Source: Terasakiella magnetica (lineage in GTDB: Bacteria; Pseudomonadota; Alphaproteobacteria; Rhodospirillales; Magnetospirillaceae). Taken from it: a stretch of 64,000 nt of DNA. Numbering within the stretch: position 1 is the first letter of the stretch; each line of letters opens with the position of its first letter. This document shows positions 18,982 to 26,977 of the stretch, in pieces. The DNA lies in NCBI GenBank assembly GCA_902729415.1, contig CACVCF010000223.1, positions 1 through 64,000 on the forward strand. The letters run 5' to 3'. Made by a program: the position numbers and the translations under genes. The notes beneath the pieces are model-generated. The model saw nothing but the letters and a program-made list of their open reading frames with translations. It searched no databases and had not been told where the DNA came from.

Positions 18982-20583
18982 ATGGCTCCAAACAGCGCCA
19001 AGCTGAATGTTCTCGTCGTCGATGACGAACCGCAGATTCTGACCGCCATCACCGATCTTCTTGAAGACGAGTTCGCGGTCTGGACCGCCAGCGACGGCGA
19101 TGGCGGCCTTGCCATCCTGGAAATCCAGGATATGGCGGTCATCTTGTCCGACCAGCGCATGCCGGGCATGACCGGGGCCGAGTTCCTGGGCCGCGCCCGG
19201 TCTCTGTCCGATGCCACGCGGGTGCTGGTGACCGGTTATTCCGATCTTGATGCCCTGGTCAGCGCCGTCAATCTGGGCCAGATCCACGCCTATCTGTCCA
19301 AGCCCTGGAACCCGCTGGAGCTGAAGGTGGTGGTGCGTACCGCCGCCGATCGTTGGCGTCTGGGCCGGACCCTGGAGCAAGAGCGCAACCTGCTGCATGC
19401 TTTGATGGACAATATCCCCGACGCCATCTTCTTCAAGGATCTGTCGCTGAATTATACCCGCGTCAACGGGGTGCAGGCGGGGCTGCTGGGGGCGTCAGAC
19501 ATTTCTGACGTGGTGGGGATGCATCTCAGCGATTTCCTGCCCGAGGAACAGGCCAAGGCCATCGAGACGGTGGAGCGTGACGTGCTGGAACACGGCATCG
19601 CCATCACCGACAAGATCGAGGCGGTGGGGGACGGTCCCGACGGGCCGCAATGGTTCTCCATCAGCAAGGTACCCATCCGCCAGGGCCAAGACGTCACCGG
19701 CCTGGTGGGGATCGCCCGCGACGTCACCAAGCGCAAGCAGGCCGAGGATTACCTGCGGCGCGGCCATGACGAATTGCAAAACGCGGTGGAAGAGCGCACC
19801 GCCTGGCTGCGCAAGGAAATTGCCCGACGTTCCAAAGCCGAGGAGCTGGCCCAGGCCGCGCGCGAGACTGCCGAAACCGCCAGCCGTGCCAAGACCATCT
19901 TTCTGGCCAATATGAGCCATGAGTTACGGACCCCCTTGAACGCCATCCTCGGCTTTTCCGAGCTGGCGGTTTCCCAGATGCCGCCCGAGGATATGGAGCG
20001 CTATGGCGCCTTCTTCGAAAACATCACTGAATCCGCCCATCATCTGCTGAAGGTGATCAGCGACATTCTGGATGTGTCCAGGGTCGAGGTGGGCAAGGTG
20101 ATTCTGCGCGAGACCTCGATCGCTATCGGAGATGTGGTCACCTCGGCCATGCGTTTGGTCGGCCCGGCAGTGACGCGCAAGCGTCAGGTCTTGACCTTCG
20201 ACCCCCAGCCCGACCTCCTCGCCATGCGAGGTGATGAGCGGCTGTTGAAGCAGATCATGCTCAACCTGATGAGCAATGCCTCCAAGTTCACGCCGCAGGA
20301 GGGGAGAATCAAAATCTCCGCCGCCATGGAGGGGGGCGCCCTGGTGGTCTCGGTGGAGGACAATGGCATCGGCATCGCCCCCGAGGACATTCCCATGGTG
20401 CTTCAGCCCTTTGGTCAGGCTGAAAACGCCATGAGTCCCAAATGTGAAGGGACCGGATTGGGCCTGCCGCTGGCGCGGGGTTTCGTGGAACTGCACGGTG
20501 GGACATTGGCGCTGGACAGCGAAGTCGGCCGGGGCACCAAGGTCATCTTGACCTTTCCCGCCGACCGGATGGTGCTGCGCTGA
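18982..20583 (+). CDS. REC-PAS histidine kinase, last gene of the che operon
   Basis: A 533-residue cytosolic protein. The N-terminal receiver (Asp57 in LSDQRMPGM) is of the kind often found on HD-GYP regulators. It is followed by a PAS domain (about 135-255), a coiled coil, HisKA with His313 in NMSHELRTPLNA, and HATPase (DNGIGI, GTGLGLPLARG). ATG 18982 is about nine bases after AAGGAAGG; an ATG at 18973 overlaps the upstream stop but lies directly against that site. It probably forms the second output branch. There is no DNA-binding or GGDEF domain, so the final target lies elsewhere. Confidence 0.92.
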   Translation: MAPNSAKLNVLVVDDEPQILTAITDLLEDEFAVWTASDGDGGLAILEIQDMAVILSDQRMPGMTGAEFLGRARSLSDATRVLVTGYSDLDALVSAVNLGQIHAYLSKPWNPLELKVVVRTAADRWRLGRTLEQERNLLHALMDNIPDAIFFKDLSLNYTRVNGVQAGLLGASDISDVVGMHLSDFLPEEQAKAIETVERDVLEHGIAITDKIEAVGDGPDGPQWFSISKVPIRQGQDVTGLVGIARDVTKRKQAEDYLRRGHDELQNAVEERTAWLRKEIARRSKAEELAQAARETAETASRAKTIFLANMSHELRTPLNAILGFSELAVSQMPPEDMERYGAFFENITESAHHLLKVISDILDVSRVEVGKVILRETSIAIGDVVTSAMRLVGPAVTRKRQVLTFDPQPDLLAMRGDERLLKQIMLNLMSNASKFTPQEGRIKISAAMEGGALVVSVEDNGIGIAPEDIPMVLQPFGQAENAMSPKCEGTGLGLPLARGFVELHGGTLALDSEVGRGTKVILTFPADRMVLR

Positions 20584-20592
20584 CAAAAAGAA

Positions 20593-20617
20593 CCCCTCCC
20601 CCGTGATGGAGGAGGGG
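20593..20617 (+). terminator. Possible terminator between the convergent che and amtB units
   Basis: An inverted repeat CCCCTCC...GGAGGGG (20593-20599 and 20611-20617) lies 10 bp after the kinase stop and 22 bp before the end of amtB. A poor T-run follows on either strand, so it is a weak candidate serving one or both genes. Confidence 0.4.
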
Positions 20618-20638
20618 GCATGACGGAGGACGAAGGGG

Positions 20639-21919
20639 TCAATACCCCCGCTTGGGACCGTTGGAGGCGTGCACCGACATGGCGAGGCCGTCGTCATGCA
20701 TGGTGGTGGCCTCTTCCGGATAGGCGCCGATGTGATGGATGGCAAGATCGGCGCCGGCGAATTCCTCTTCATCGGAAAGACGGATGCCCATGGTGGCCTT
20801 CAGGCCGCCATAGACGGCCAGGCCGCCGCCCAGACCGAAGGCGGCGCCCAGAACGGTTCCCACCACCTGGGCGCCCAGGCTGACGCCACCCAGGCCACCC
20901 AGGGATTGCAGGCCGAACACGCCGCAGGCGATGCCGCCCAGAAAGCCGCACATACCATGCAGGGCCCAGACGCCGAGAACGTCGTCAATCTTGAACTTGT
21001 TTTGGCACAGGTTGAACAGCCATACGAACATGGCTCCGGCCACGCCGCCGGTAATCAGGGCGCCGATGGGATGCATCACGTCCGATCCGGCGCAGACCGC
21101 CACCAAACCGGCCAGGGCGCCGTTATGGACAAAGCCAGGGTCGTTGCGGCCGACCAGCAGGCTGGTGACGATGCCGCCGACCATGGCCAACAGCGAGTTC
21201 AGTGCCACCAGACCGGAAATCTCGGCGATGGTTTGGGCGCTCATGACGTTGAAGCCGAACCAGCCCACTGAAAGAATCCAGGCCCCCAGCGCCAGGAAGG
21301 GAATGTTGGAAGGCGGGACCGCCACCAAGCGGCCATCGCGGCGATAGCGCCCCAGACGGGCGCCCAGCATCAGCACGGCGGCAAGGCCGATCCAGCCGCC
21401 GACGGCGTGAACCACCACCGATCCGGCGAAGTCGTGGAAGGCAAAGCCGAACAGGCCCTTCATCATGTCCTGAAAGCCGAACCGGGTTCCCCACACCATG
21501 CCTTCATAGGTGGGATAGACCAATCCCACCAGGATGGCGGTGGCGATGGTCTGGGTGTTGAATTTGGCGCGCTCGGCGATGCCGCCCGACACGATGGCCG
21601 GAATGGCGGCAGCGAAGGTCGCCAGGAAGAAGAACTTCACCAGATCATAACCGGAAGCGGCAAAGCTGGTGCCGGTCTTGCCCACCAGGACATCGGCGCC
21701 GACCATAAAGGTGGTGCCGTAAGCCACGCTGTAACCGACGAAGAAGTAGACGATGGTCGAGATCGCGAAATCGGAAATAATTTTGACCAGGGCATTGACC
21801 TGATTCTTTCTGCGGACGGTCCCCACCTCCAGGAAGGCGAAGCCGGCGTGCATAGCCAGAACCATCACTGCCCCCAGAAGGACGAATAATACATCCACAC
21901 CTGTTTTCGTCGTCTCCAT
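20639..21919 (-). CDS. amtB: Ammonium transporter AmtB
   Basis: A 426-residue Amt/Rh-family channel with about eleven membrane helices. The start region METTKTGVDVLFVLLGAVMVLAMHAGFAFLE is typical. Both pore histidines are visible in FAFHDFAGS and WALHGMCGF. The start at 21919 is chosen because GAGG lies six bases upstream and the family N-terminus begins here; the frame extends to 22036 but that part is not homologous. A sigma-54 type promoter lies 48-64 bp upstream, fitting control by nitrogen status through NtrC. No glnK/glnB gene adjoins it, unlike the usual glnK-amtB arrangement. Confidence 0.95.
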   Translation of the reverse strand: METTKTGVDVLFVLLGAVMVLAMHAGFAFLEVGTVRRKNQVNALVKIISDFAISTIVYFFVGYSVAYGTTFMVGADVLVGKTGTSFAASGYDLVKFFFLATFAAAIPAIVSGGIAERAKFNTQTIATAILVGLVYPTYEGMVWGTRFGFQDMMKGLFGFAFHDFAGSVVVHAVGGWIGLAAVLMLGARLGRYRRDGRLVAVPPSNIPFLALGAWILSVGWFGFNVMSAQTIAEISGLVALNSLLAMVGGIVTSLLVGRNDPGFVHNGALAGLVAVCAGSDVMHPIGALITGGVAGAMFVWLFNLCQNKFKIDDVLGVWALHGMCGFLGGIACGVFGLQSLGGLGGVSLGAQVVGTVLGAAFGLGGGLAVYGGLKATMGIRLSDEEEFAGADLAIHHIGAYPEEATTMHDDGLAMSVHASNGPKRGY

Positions 21920-21966
21920 AATCATCCTCGTTTTGAAGCTGCCGCCGCCGCGGAGTGGCGCCAGGG

Positions 21967-21983
21967 TTACAAAATTCGTGCCA
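21967..21983 (-). promoter_or_regulatory. Sigma-54 (-24/-12) promoter for amtB
   Basis: Read on the minus strand the element is TGGCACG-AATT-TTGTA, against the consensus TGGCACG-N4-TTGCA. It is a single mismatch in the -12 part with exact spacing. Transcription would start near 21955, leaving a 5' leader of about 36 bases before the amtB ATG. Sigma-54 control of amtB by NtrC is the established pattern in proteobacteria. Confidence 0.75.
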
Positions 21984-22151
21984 CATGATGGGCGAAAGTG
22001 GTTTCTCGGGATTTCAATGGGCTGGCGGGTGTTCAATACTTCATCAAAGGAGATGTGCCTGTAAAGTGGGCATATTTCCTGGGCAGTTGGCCTGTTATTT
22101 AGGCTGTGCGATGAGGCAGTCTAGGTCATGTGTGAACTGACGACATGCCCT

Positions 22152-22192
22152 AAAAACGCAAAAGCCGCGCTTCCCAAGGGGGAAGGGCGGCC
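22152..22192 (-). terminator. Intrinsic terminator of the tRNA-Asp gene
   Basis: On the minus strand a GC-rich hairpin (GCCGCCCTTCCC paired with GGGAAGCGCGGC, one mismatch) is followed by TTTTGCGTTTTT. It lies about 23 bp beyond the CCA end of the tRNA gene. Confidence 0.78.
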
Positions 22193-22214
22193 ACATTTCC
22201 TATGAAGAAGGAAA

Positions 22215-22291
<77 letters not shown>

Positions 22292-22402
22292 GTGAGGGCC
22301 GTGGATATAGCAGCCCGGTTCCCTGGGCGCAAGCATGATTCTGCCCCCATATGAATTGTCGCTGCGATATGCTGTCGATGACGTTTTGCTGCGGAGGGGG
22401 GC

Positions 22403-22579
22403 ATGGCCGAGATCATCAATCTCAATCGTTTCCGGAAGGCCAAGGCCAAGGCTGCGGCACAAGTCGAGGCCGAGAACAATCGAATCCGTTTTGGGAGAAC
22501 CCGCGCCGAAAAGGAGGTGGAAAAGAAAGCCCGCGAGAAAGAGGGCCGAGATCTTGATGGAAAGCAACTCGATGACTAA
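22403..22579 (+). CDS. Small DUF4169-family protein
   Basis: A 58-residue, strongly charged protein. It begins MAEIINLNRFRKAKAKA and contains NNRIRFGRTRAEKE and a C-terminal HLDG-like block (RDLDGKQLDD). These match the DUF4169 family of short alphaproteobacterial proteins of unknown function. GGAGGGGGGC precedes the ATG. In relatives such genes often sit near a ribbon-helix-helix gene, but none is seen here. Many Lys, Arg and Glu residues and a probable single helix suggest nucleic-acid or protein binding, which is unproven. Confidence 0.85.
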   Translation: MAEIINLNRFRKAKAKAAAQVEAENNRIRFGRTRAEKEVEKKAREKEGRDLDGKQLDD

Positions 22580-22712
22580 TTTAGATAAGCATACTATTGC
22601 GGCTGGGCGCTGGGGAGTGCATTTTCTTATTGCGAAAGTGATGTCCCAGTGACGAATATCGAGTGATAGATAAAGAGCGCGGCCCGACCGTGCCTGATGC
22701 CGGGAGACATCC

Positions 22713-25136
22713 ATGACGCTGTTGCCACGGAAGGGGAATGGGGCTCTTCCGCCTGATCTCGTTCCCATTTTGCTCAACCGTCTGTCCGATGTGCTGTTTC
22801 AGATCGGCCCGAACGGCCGCATGGTCTGGATATCGCCCAATGCCGAACGCATGTTCGGCTATACGGTCAAGGAATTGACGGGGCTGGAGGTGTCGCGTCT
22901 TTACGCCCGGCCCGACGAGCGGCCCTCGGTCATTGAGCGGATCGCCCAGAGCAATGGTGTGCCGGTCCGGATTGAACTGGAATTGCGCCGCAAATCCGGT
23001 GAAAGCATTTGGGTGGTGATCGATGCCTGCGCCGTCACCGATGCGCAGGGGCGCTATACCGGATGCGAAGGCCAGATCCGCGATATCACAGAGTATTGGA
23101 TCACCCGCAAGACCTTGAAGGATAGCGAGGATCGGTTCCGCCGGTTGTCAGACGTGGCGACCGAGGCGATCTGCATTCATTTCCAGGGCAAGATCATCGA
23201 CATGAACATGGCTTTCGAGACCCTGTTCGGTTTCGGCCGGGCAGAGCTTCTGGAGATGTGGGCCTGGGACGTGATCGACCCGCGCGACATCGCTCTGGCC
23301 AAGGAAAAGGTCAAACAGCAATACGAAGAACCTTATGAGGTCCGGGGGGTTCGCAAGAACGGTTCCATCTTCCCCATGGAGATCTATTCCAAGCACAGTT
23401 GGCTGGGGGAGAAATCAGTCCGGGTGACTTCAATCCGCGACCTGACCCAGCGCAAACAAGCGGAAGAAACCGTACAATTGCTGTCCCAGGCGGTGGAGCA
23501 AAGCCCGGTGGCAACGGCGGTGCTGAGCGCGGCTGGTATCGTGCAGTACGTCAATTCCGCCCATTCGGGCATTACCGGCTTTGCCGCCTCCTTTGTCACC
23601 GGTCGTCCTCTGGCGCAATTGTACGGCGGCAAGGCCTCGGCAAGCTTCGGCGAGTTGTGGCAATCCCTGGTGGCGGGCGGCGAGTGGCGGGGCGAGATTC
23701 ATGCCAAACGCGCCGATGGCAGCCTGCATTGGCAGCAGATCTACGCCTCGCGGGTGGCGGCGCCCAGCGATACCGGCATTCACTTCCTGATTCTGGTGGA
23801 AGACATTACCGTCCGCAAAGAGCAGGAAAAGCGGTTGCAGCATCAGGCTATGTATGACGGTCTGACCAACTTGCCCAACCGGACCCAGGCCTTGGATCGC
23901 CTGACCCATGATTTCGAGCTGGCGCGAGAGCGCGACATCATGGTGGCCTTGCTGTTCGTCGATCTCGACGAGTTCAAGTCCATCAATGATTCCCTTGGTC
24001 ATGAATATGGTGACGAATTGCTGGTGCTGGCCTCCGAGCGGCTGCGCGCCGCCGCAGGCCCCAATGCGACCGTGGCGCGGTTCGGCGGTGACGAGTTCCT
24101 GATCATCATGGGGGGAGTGACGGATCGATCCGCGGTGGCCAGGGTGGCATCGGAGGTGGTTGACCGTTTTGCGGTTCCCTTCACCATTTCCCGGCGCGAC
24201 CTGATTGCCACCGCCAGTATTGGTGTTGCGCTCTATCCGGAAGATGGCCGCACTCCCCAGATCTTACTGCGCAACGCCGATACCGCCATGTATCAGGCTA
24301 AGCTGGGAGGGCGGAACCGCTGGTGCTTCTTCACCGCGCGGATGAACGAGGAGGCCGAGGCCCGGCTGTACATGGAAAGCGAGCTTCGCCGCGCCGTGGG
24401 CAGCGAACAGCTTTTCCTGTGCTACCAGCCTCTGGTCGAGGTCAAGACCGGCCGTGTCATCGGGGTCGAGGCCTTGCTGCGCTGGAAGAATCCCGAGATG
24501 GGGTTGGTTCCTCCCGACCGCTTCATTCCTCAGGCGGAAACCAGCGGCCTTATCATCCCCATTGGCCGTATGGTGCTGTATACCGCCTGCCGGGCGGCCA
24601 AGGGCTGGGTTGACATGGGCTATCCCGACCTTAAGGTCTGCGTCAACGTCTCACCGCGCCAGTTCCAAGATGCCGCCTTCCTCGACGATATCCGCGCCGC
24701 TCTTCGGCAGTCAGGATTGCCGCCGACTAATCTGGAACTGGAGATCACCGAAGGGCTGTTACTGGTGGAGCGGGGCGACGTGGCGGCGCTGCTGCACACC
24801 TTGCGCGATATCGGCGTGCAGTTGTCTATCGACGACTTTGGTACCGGCTATTCCTCGCTCAGCTATCTTGAACGCTTCCCCTTCCACACCTTGAAGATCG
24901 ATCGCTCATTCATGGTCGGCATGCTGGAGCGTCACGAGCGCAAGGTGCTGGTGGAAACCATCGTCGCCATGGCCTCGGGACTGGGGCTCAAAGTGATCGC
25001 CGAAGGAGTCGAGACCTTCGAGCAGTTGAGCCATCTGGGGGCCATCGGCTGCGATATCGCCCAGGGCTTCTTGTTCAGCCGCCCGGTGGTGGCTGAAGAG
25101 ATCGCCGCCTTGCTGGGGCGCGATTTCCTGATGTAG
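22713..25136 (+). CDS. PAS-PAS-PAS-GGDEF-EAL c-di-GMP signalling protein
   Basis: An 807-residue cytosolic protein. Three PAS domains (about 22-125, 135-250, 258-375) precede a GGDEF domain with intact active site RFGGDEF (residues 458-462). No RxxD inhibitory site is found in the usual place before it. The EAL domain has Glu586 in VEALLRW, NVSPRQF, LEITEG, IDDFGTGYSS, LKIDRSF and EGVET, so phosphodiesterase activity is expected. Both c-di-GMP synthesis and breakdown are possible, with PAS input deciding the net effect. There is no membrane segment. GGGAGA lies upstream of the ATG. Confidence 0.94.
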   Translation: MTLLPRKGNGALPPDLVPILLNRLSDVLFQIGPNGRMVWISPNAERMFGYTVKELTGLEVSRLYARPDERPSVIERIAQSNGVPVRIELELRRKSGESIWVVIDACAVTDAQGRYTGCEGQIRDITEYWITRKTLKDSEDRFRRLSDVATEAICIHFQGKIIDMNMAFETLFGFGRAELLEMWAWDVIDPRDIALAKEKVKQQYEEPYEVRGVRKNGSIFPMEIYSKHSWLGEKSVRVTSIRDLTQRKQAEETVQLLSQAVEQSPVATAVLSAAGIVQYVNSAHSGITGFAASFVTGRPLAQLYGGKASASFGELWQSLVAGGEWRGEIHAKRADGSLHWQQIYASRVAAPSDTGIHFLILVEDITVRKEQEKRLQHQAMYDGLTNLPNRTQALDRLTHDFELARERDIMVALLFVDLDEFKSINDSLGHEYGDELLVLASERLRAAAGPNATVARFGGDEFLIIMGGVTDRSAVARVASEVVDRFAVPFTISRRDLIATASIGVALYPEDGRTPQILLRNADTAMYQAKLGGRNRWCFFTARMNEEAEARLYMESELRRAVGSEQLFLCYQPLVEVKTGRVIGVEALLRWKNPEMGLVPPDRFIPQAETSGLIIPIGRMVLYTACRAAKGWVDMGYPDLKVCVNVSPRQFQDAAFLDDIRAALRQSGLPPTNLELEITEGLLLVERGDVAALLHTLRDIGVQLSIDDFGTGYSSLSYLERFPFHTLKIDRSFMVGMLERHERKVLVETIVAMASGLGLKVIAEGVETFEQLSHLGAIGCDIAQGFLFSRPVVAEEIAALLGRDFLM

Positions 25137-26117
25137 CTATGATTCGGCCTGCCTGCGCTTGGCGGCGCCGCCTTCGACGAAGTGCCAAGCCAGCAGGGCG
25201 CCGATTCCCAGCAGCAATTCCCGGCCCCGCTTCAGCAGTGACAGCGCCAGCGCCACCTCGGTCGACAGTCCCAGGATGGCGCCGACGATCATATAACCGC
25301 CTTCTTGCAGGCCGATGGCCGCCGGGACGACAAAAGCGATCGAGCGGATGGCGAAGATGATGCTTTCCATGGCCAAGATATCGGCCACGCTTAGGGGATG
25401 TCCCAGAAGGTACAGGGCGATCCAGGCTTCCAAGCCACCGGCGACCCAGGCCAGGGTGTGCCAGATCACCGAGGCAACGACGCGGCTTTTCTTCTCGTAC
25501 AGCTCGTGGATCGAGGCGAGAACGCCGGTCTCCTGCTCGGGGGCTTCCCAGGTCTGGGGCATCAGCTTCGACGGCAGCGATTCCAGGAAGTGGACGAACC
25601 ACGAGCGCTGCACCGCCACCAGGGCGAACAGCACCGGAATGCTGATCCCTAGGGCGATGAGGCCCCAGCGGGTGATCTCGCTGTCGGGATAGCGCCACAG
25701 CCACATGCCGACGCCCAGAATGCTGAAAAAGAATTGGGCGATGGCTTCTGCGGTGACGTCGACCACCACCATGGCTCCCGACATGGCGGGACGAAAGCCG
25801 AAGCAGGTCAGGTGACGGATGGCGGCGACTTCGCCGGACAGGGGCAGAAAGCCCGCCAGTTCGCCGACCCCGTCCTTGATCCAGCGCCCCATGGTGAAGA
25901 CCCAGATGCCGCGCCGCTCCGAGCTGTCGGTCTGAAGCGCGTACCAGCTCATGCCGCACAGCGTCATGGGCAGGACATGATACAAGCTGATGATCAGCAC
26001 GCCGCTCAACCCGGCGGTATCGAGGGCTCCGGCCACATCGCCGAAGCCGTCGCGCACCCACCACGCCAGCGCCAGAACGGCGGCGACCAGGGCCAGGCGG
26101 GCCAGTCCGGCCGTCAT
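25137..26117 (-). CDS. hpnL: Hopanoid-associated membrane protein HpnL
   Basis: A 326-residue integral membrane protein of the lysylphosphatidylglycerol-synthase/UPF0104 fold with about eight helices. The family blocks GELAGFLPLSGEVAAIRHL and PAAIGLQEGGYM (about 265-277) are present. The ATG overlaps the hpnK stop (ATGA). HpnL proteins are named from their consistent location in hopanoid gene clusters; their exact biochemical role is unsettled. It is the last gene of the hpnN-hpnK-hpnL unit and is convergent with the GGDEF-EAL gene, the two stop codons being adjacent. Confidence 0.88.
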   Translation of the reverse strand: MTAGLARLALVAAVLALAWWVRDGFGDVAGALDTAGLSGVLIISLYHVLPMTLCGMSWYALQTDSSERRGIWVFTMGRWIKDGVGELAGFLPLSGEVAAIRHLTCFGFRPAMSGAMVVVDVTAEAIAQFFFSILGVGMWLWRYPDSEITRWGLIALGISIPVLFALVAVQRSWFVHFLESLPSKLMPQTWEAPEQETGVLASIHELYEKKSRVVASVIWHTLAWVAGGLEAWIALYLLGHPLSVADILAMESIIFAIRSIAFVVPAAIGLQEGGYMIVGAILGLSTEVALALSLLKRGRELLLGIGALLAWHFVEGGAAKRRQAES

Positions 26118-26977
26118 GACCGTCTTGCCTCTTGGGCGAAGGTAGTCAGGGTGATGCCCAACTCGCGCACCTTGCGGCGGTTGTCGGCATCAATCAGCGC
26201 CTTGTATTCCTCGGCGACCATGTAGTGGGGCGGCATGGGCCGGAGCTCCCAATGGCGGGTGGCGGGATGGCTGTAGATCTCGTGCAATCCGTCGGGCAGC
26301 ACGTCGAGGAACGATCCCAGCCGCTCGGCGGTCATGGCGCCGCTGTCGTTGACGCCGAAGGCGTAGTGGTTGGTGATCAGTCCGGCGCGTTCGGCCAGCT
26401 TGCGCATGGTCTGGGTGCGGCGCCAGTGGAACACGCCGTTGAACAGGCGCAGGCCCAGCTTGTCGCCCCGCGCCCGATAGGACAGCAGCGGCGGCTCCCA
26501 CGGAATGCGGATGCCCGGCGCGCCGTATTCCACCGCCAGCTCCAGCACCAGCGCATAGACGGTGGGATGCTGGTGGTAATGGTGGTGGAAGTCCACATGG
26601 GCCAGGGGCAGGCCGGTGGCCTTGAAGCGCTCGAACTGGGCGCGCATCTCGGCCTTGACCTGACGCTGGACGTCACGGCTGAGGAAAATACGGGTGCCGA
26701 GGCGGACCAGATCCAGGGTGAAGCGTCCTTGCGCATCGACCAGATCGGGAATCTGCGACGGCGCCAGGGCGGGAATGCCGTCCACCAGGGTGACATGCAG
26801 CCCGACGCCCAGGGTCGGCAGGCGTCCGGCCCGCGCCACCGCGTCATCCAGGGCGGCCTCGGTGACCATCAGGCTGGCGGCGGTGAGGATGCCGTTGACG
26901 TGTCCGTCCTCCACCGCGTCGTTGACCGGCAACGACCGTCCGAAATCGTCGGCGGTGACGATGAGGCGCTTGCTCAT
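26114..26977 (-). CDS. hpnK: Hopanoid-associated YdjC-family deacetylase HpnK
   Basis: A 287-residue YdjC/ChbG-fold protein. The N-terminal metal motif TADDFGRS (residues 8-15) and the histidine-rich VDFHHHYHQHP (about 129-139) supply the expected ligands, and the family block GLHVTLVDG is present. YdjC enzymes deacetylate acetylated sugars. In hopanoid clusters HpnK is thought to act on the sugar-bearing side chain, but this is not shown here. Four-base overlaps with hpnN upstream and hpnL downstream indicate one operon. Confidence 0.88.
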   Translation of the reverse strand: MSKRLIVTADDFGRSLPVNDAVEDGHVNGILTAASLMVTEAALDDAVARAGRLPTLGVGLHVTLVDGIPALAPSQIPDLVDAQGRFTLDLVRLGTRIFLSRDVQRQVKAEMRAQFERFKATGLPLAHVDFHHHYHQHPTVYALVLELAVEYGAPGIRIPWEPPLLSYRARGDKLGLRLFNGVFHWRRTQTMRKLAERAGLITNHYAFGVNDSGAMTAERLGSFLDVLPDGLHEIYSHPATRHWELRPMPPHYMVAEEYKALIDADNRRKVRELGITLTTFAQEARRS

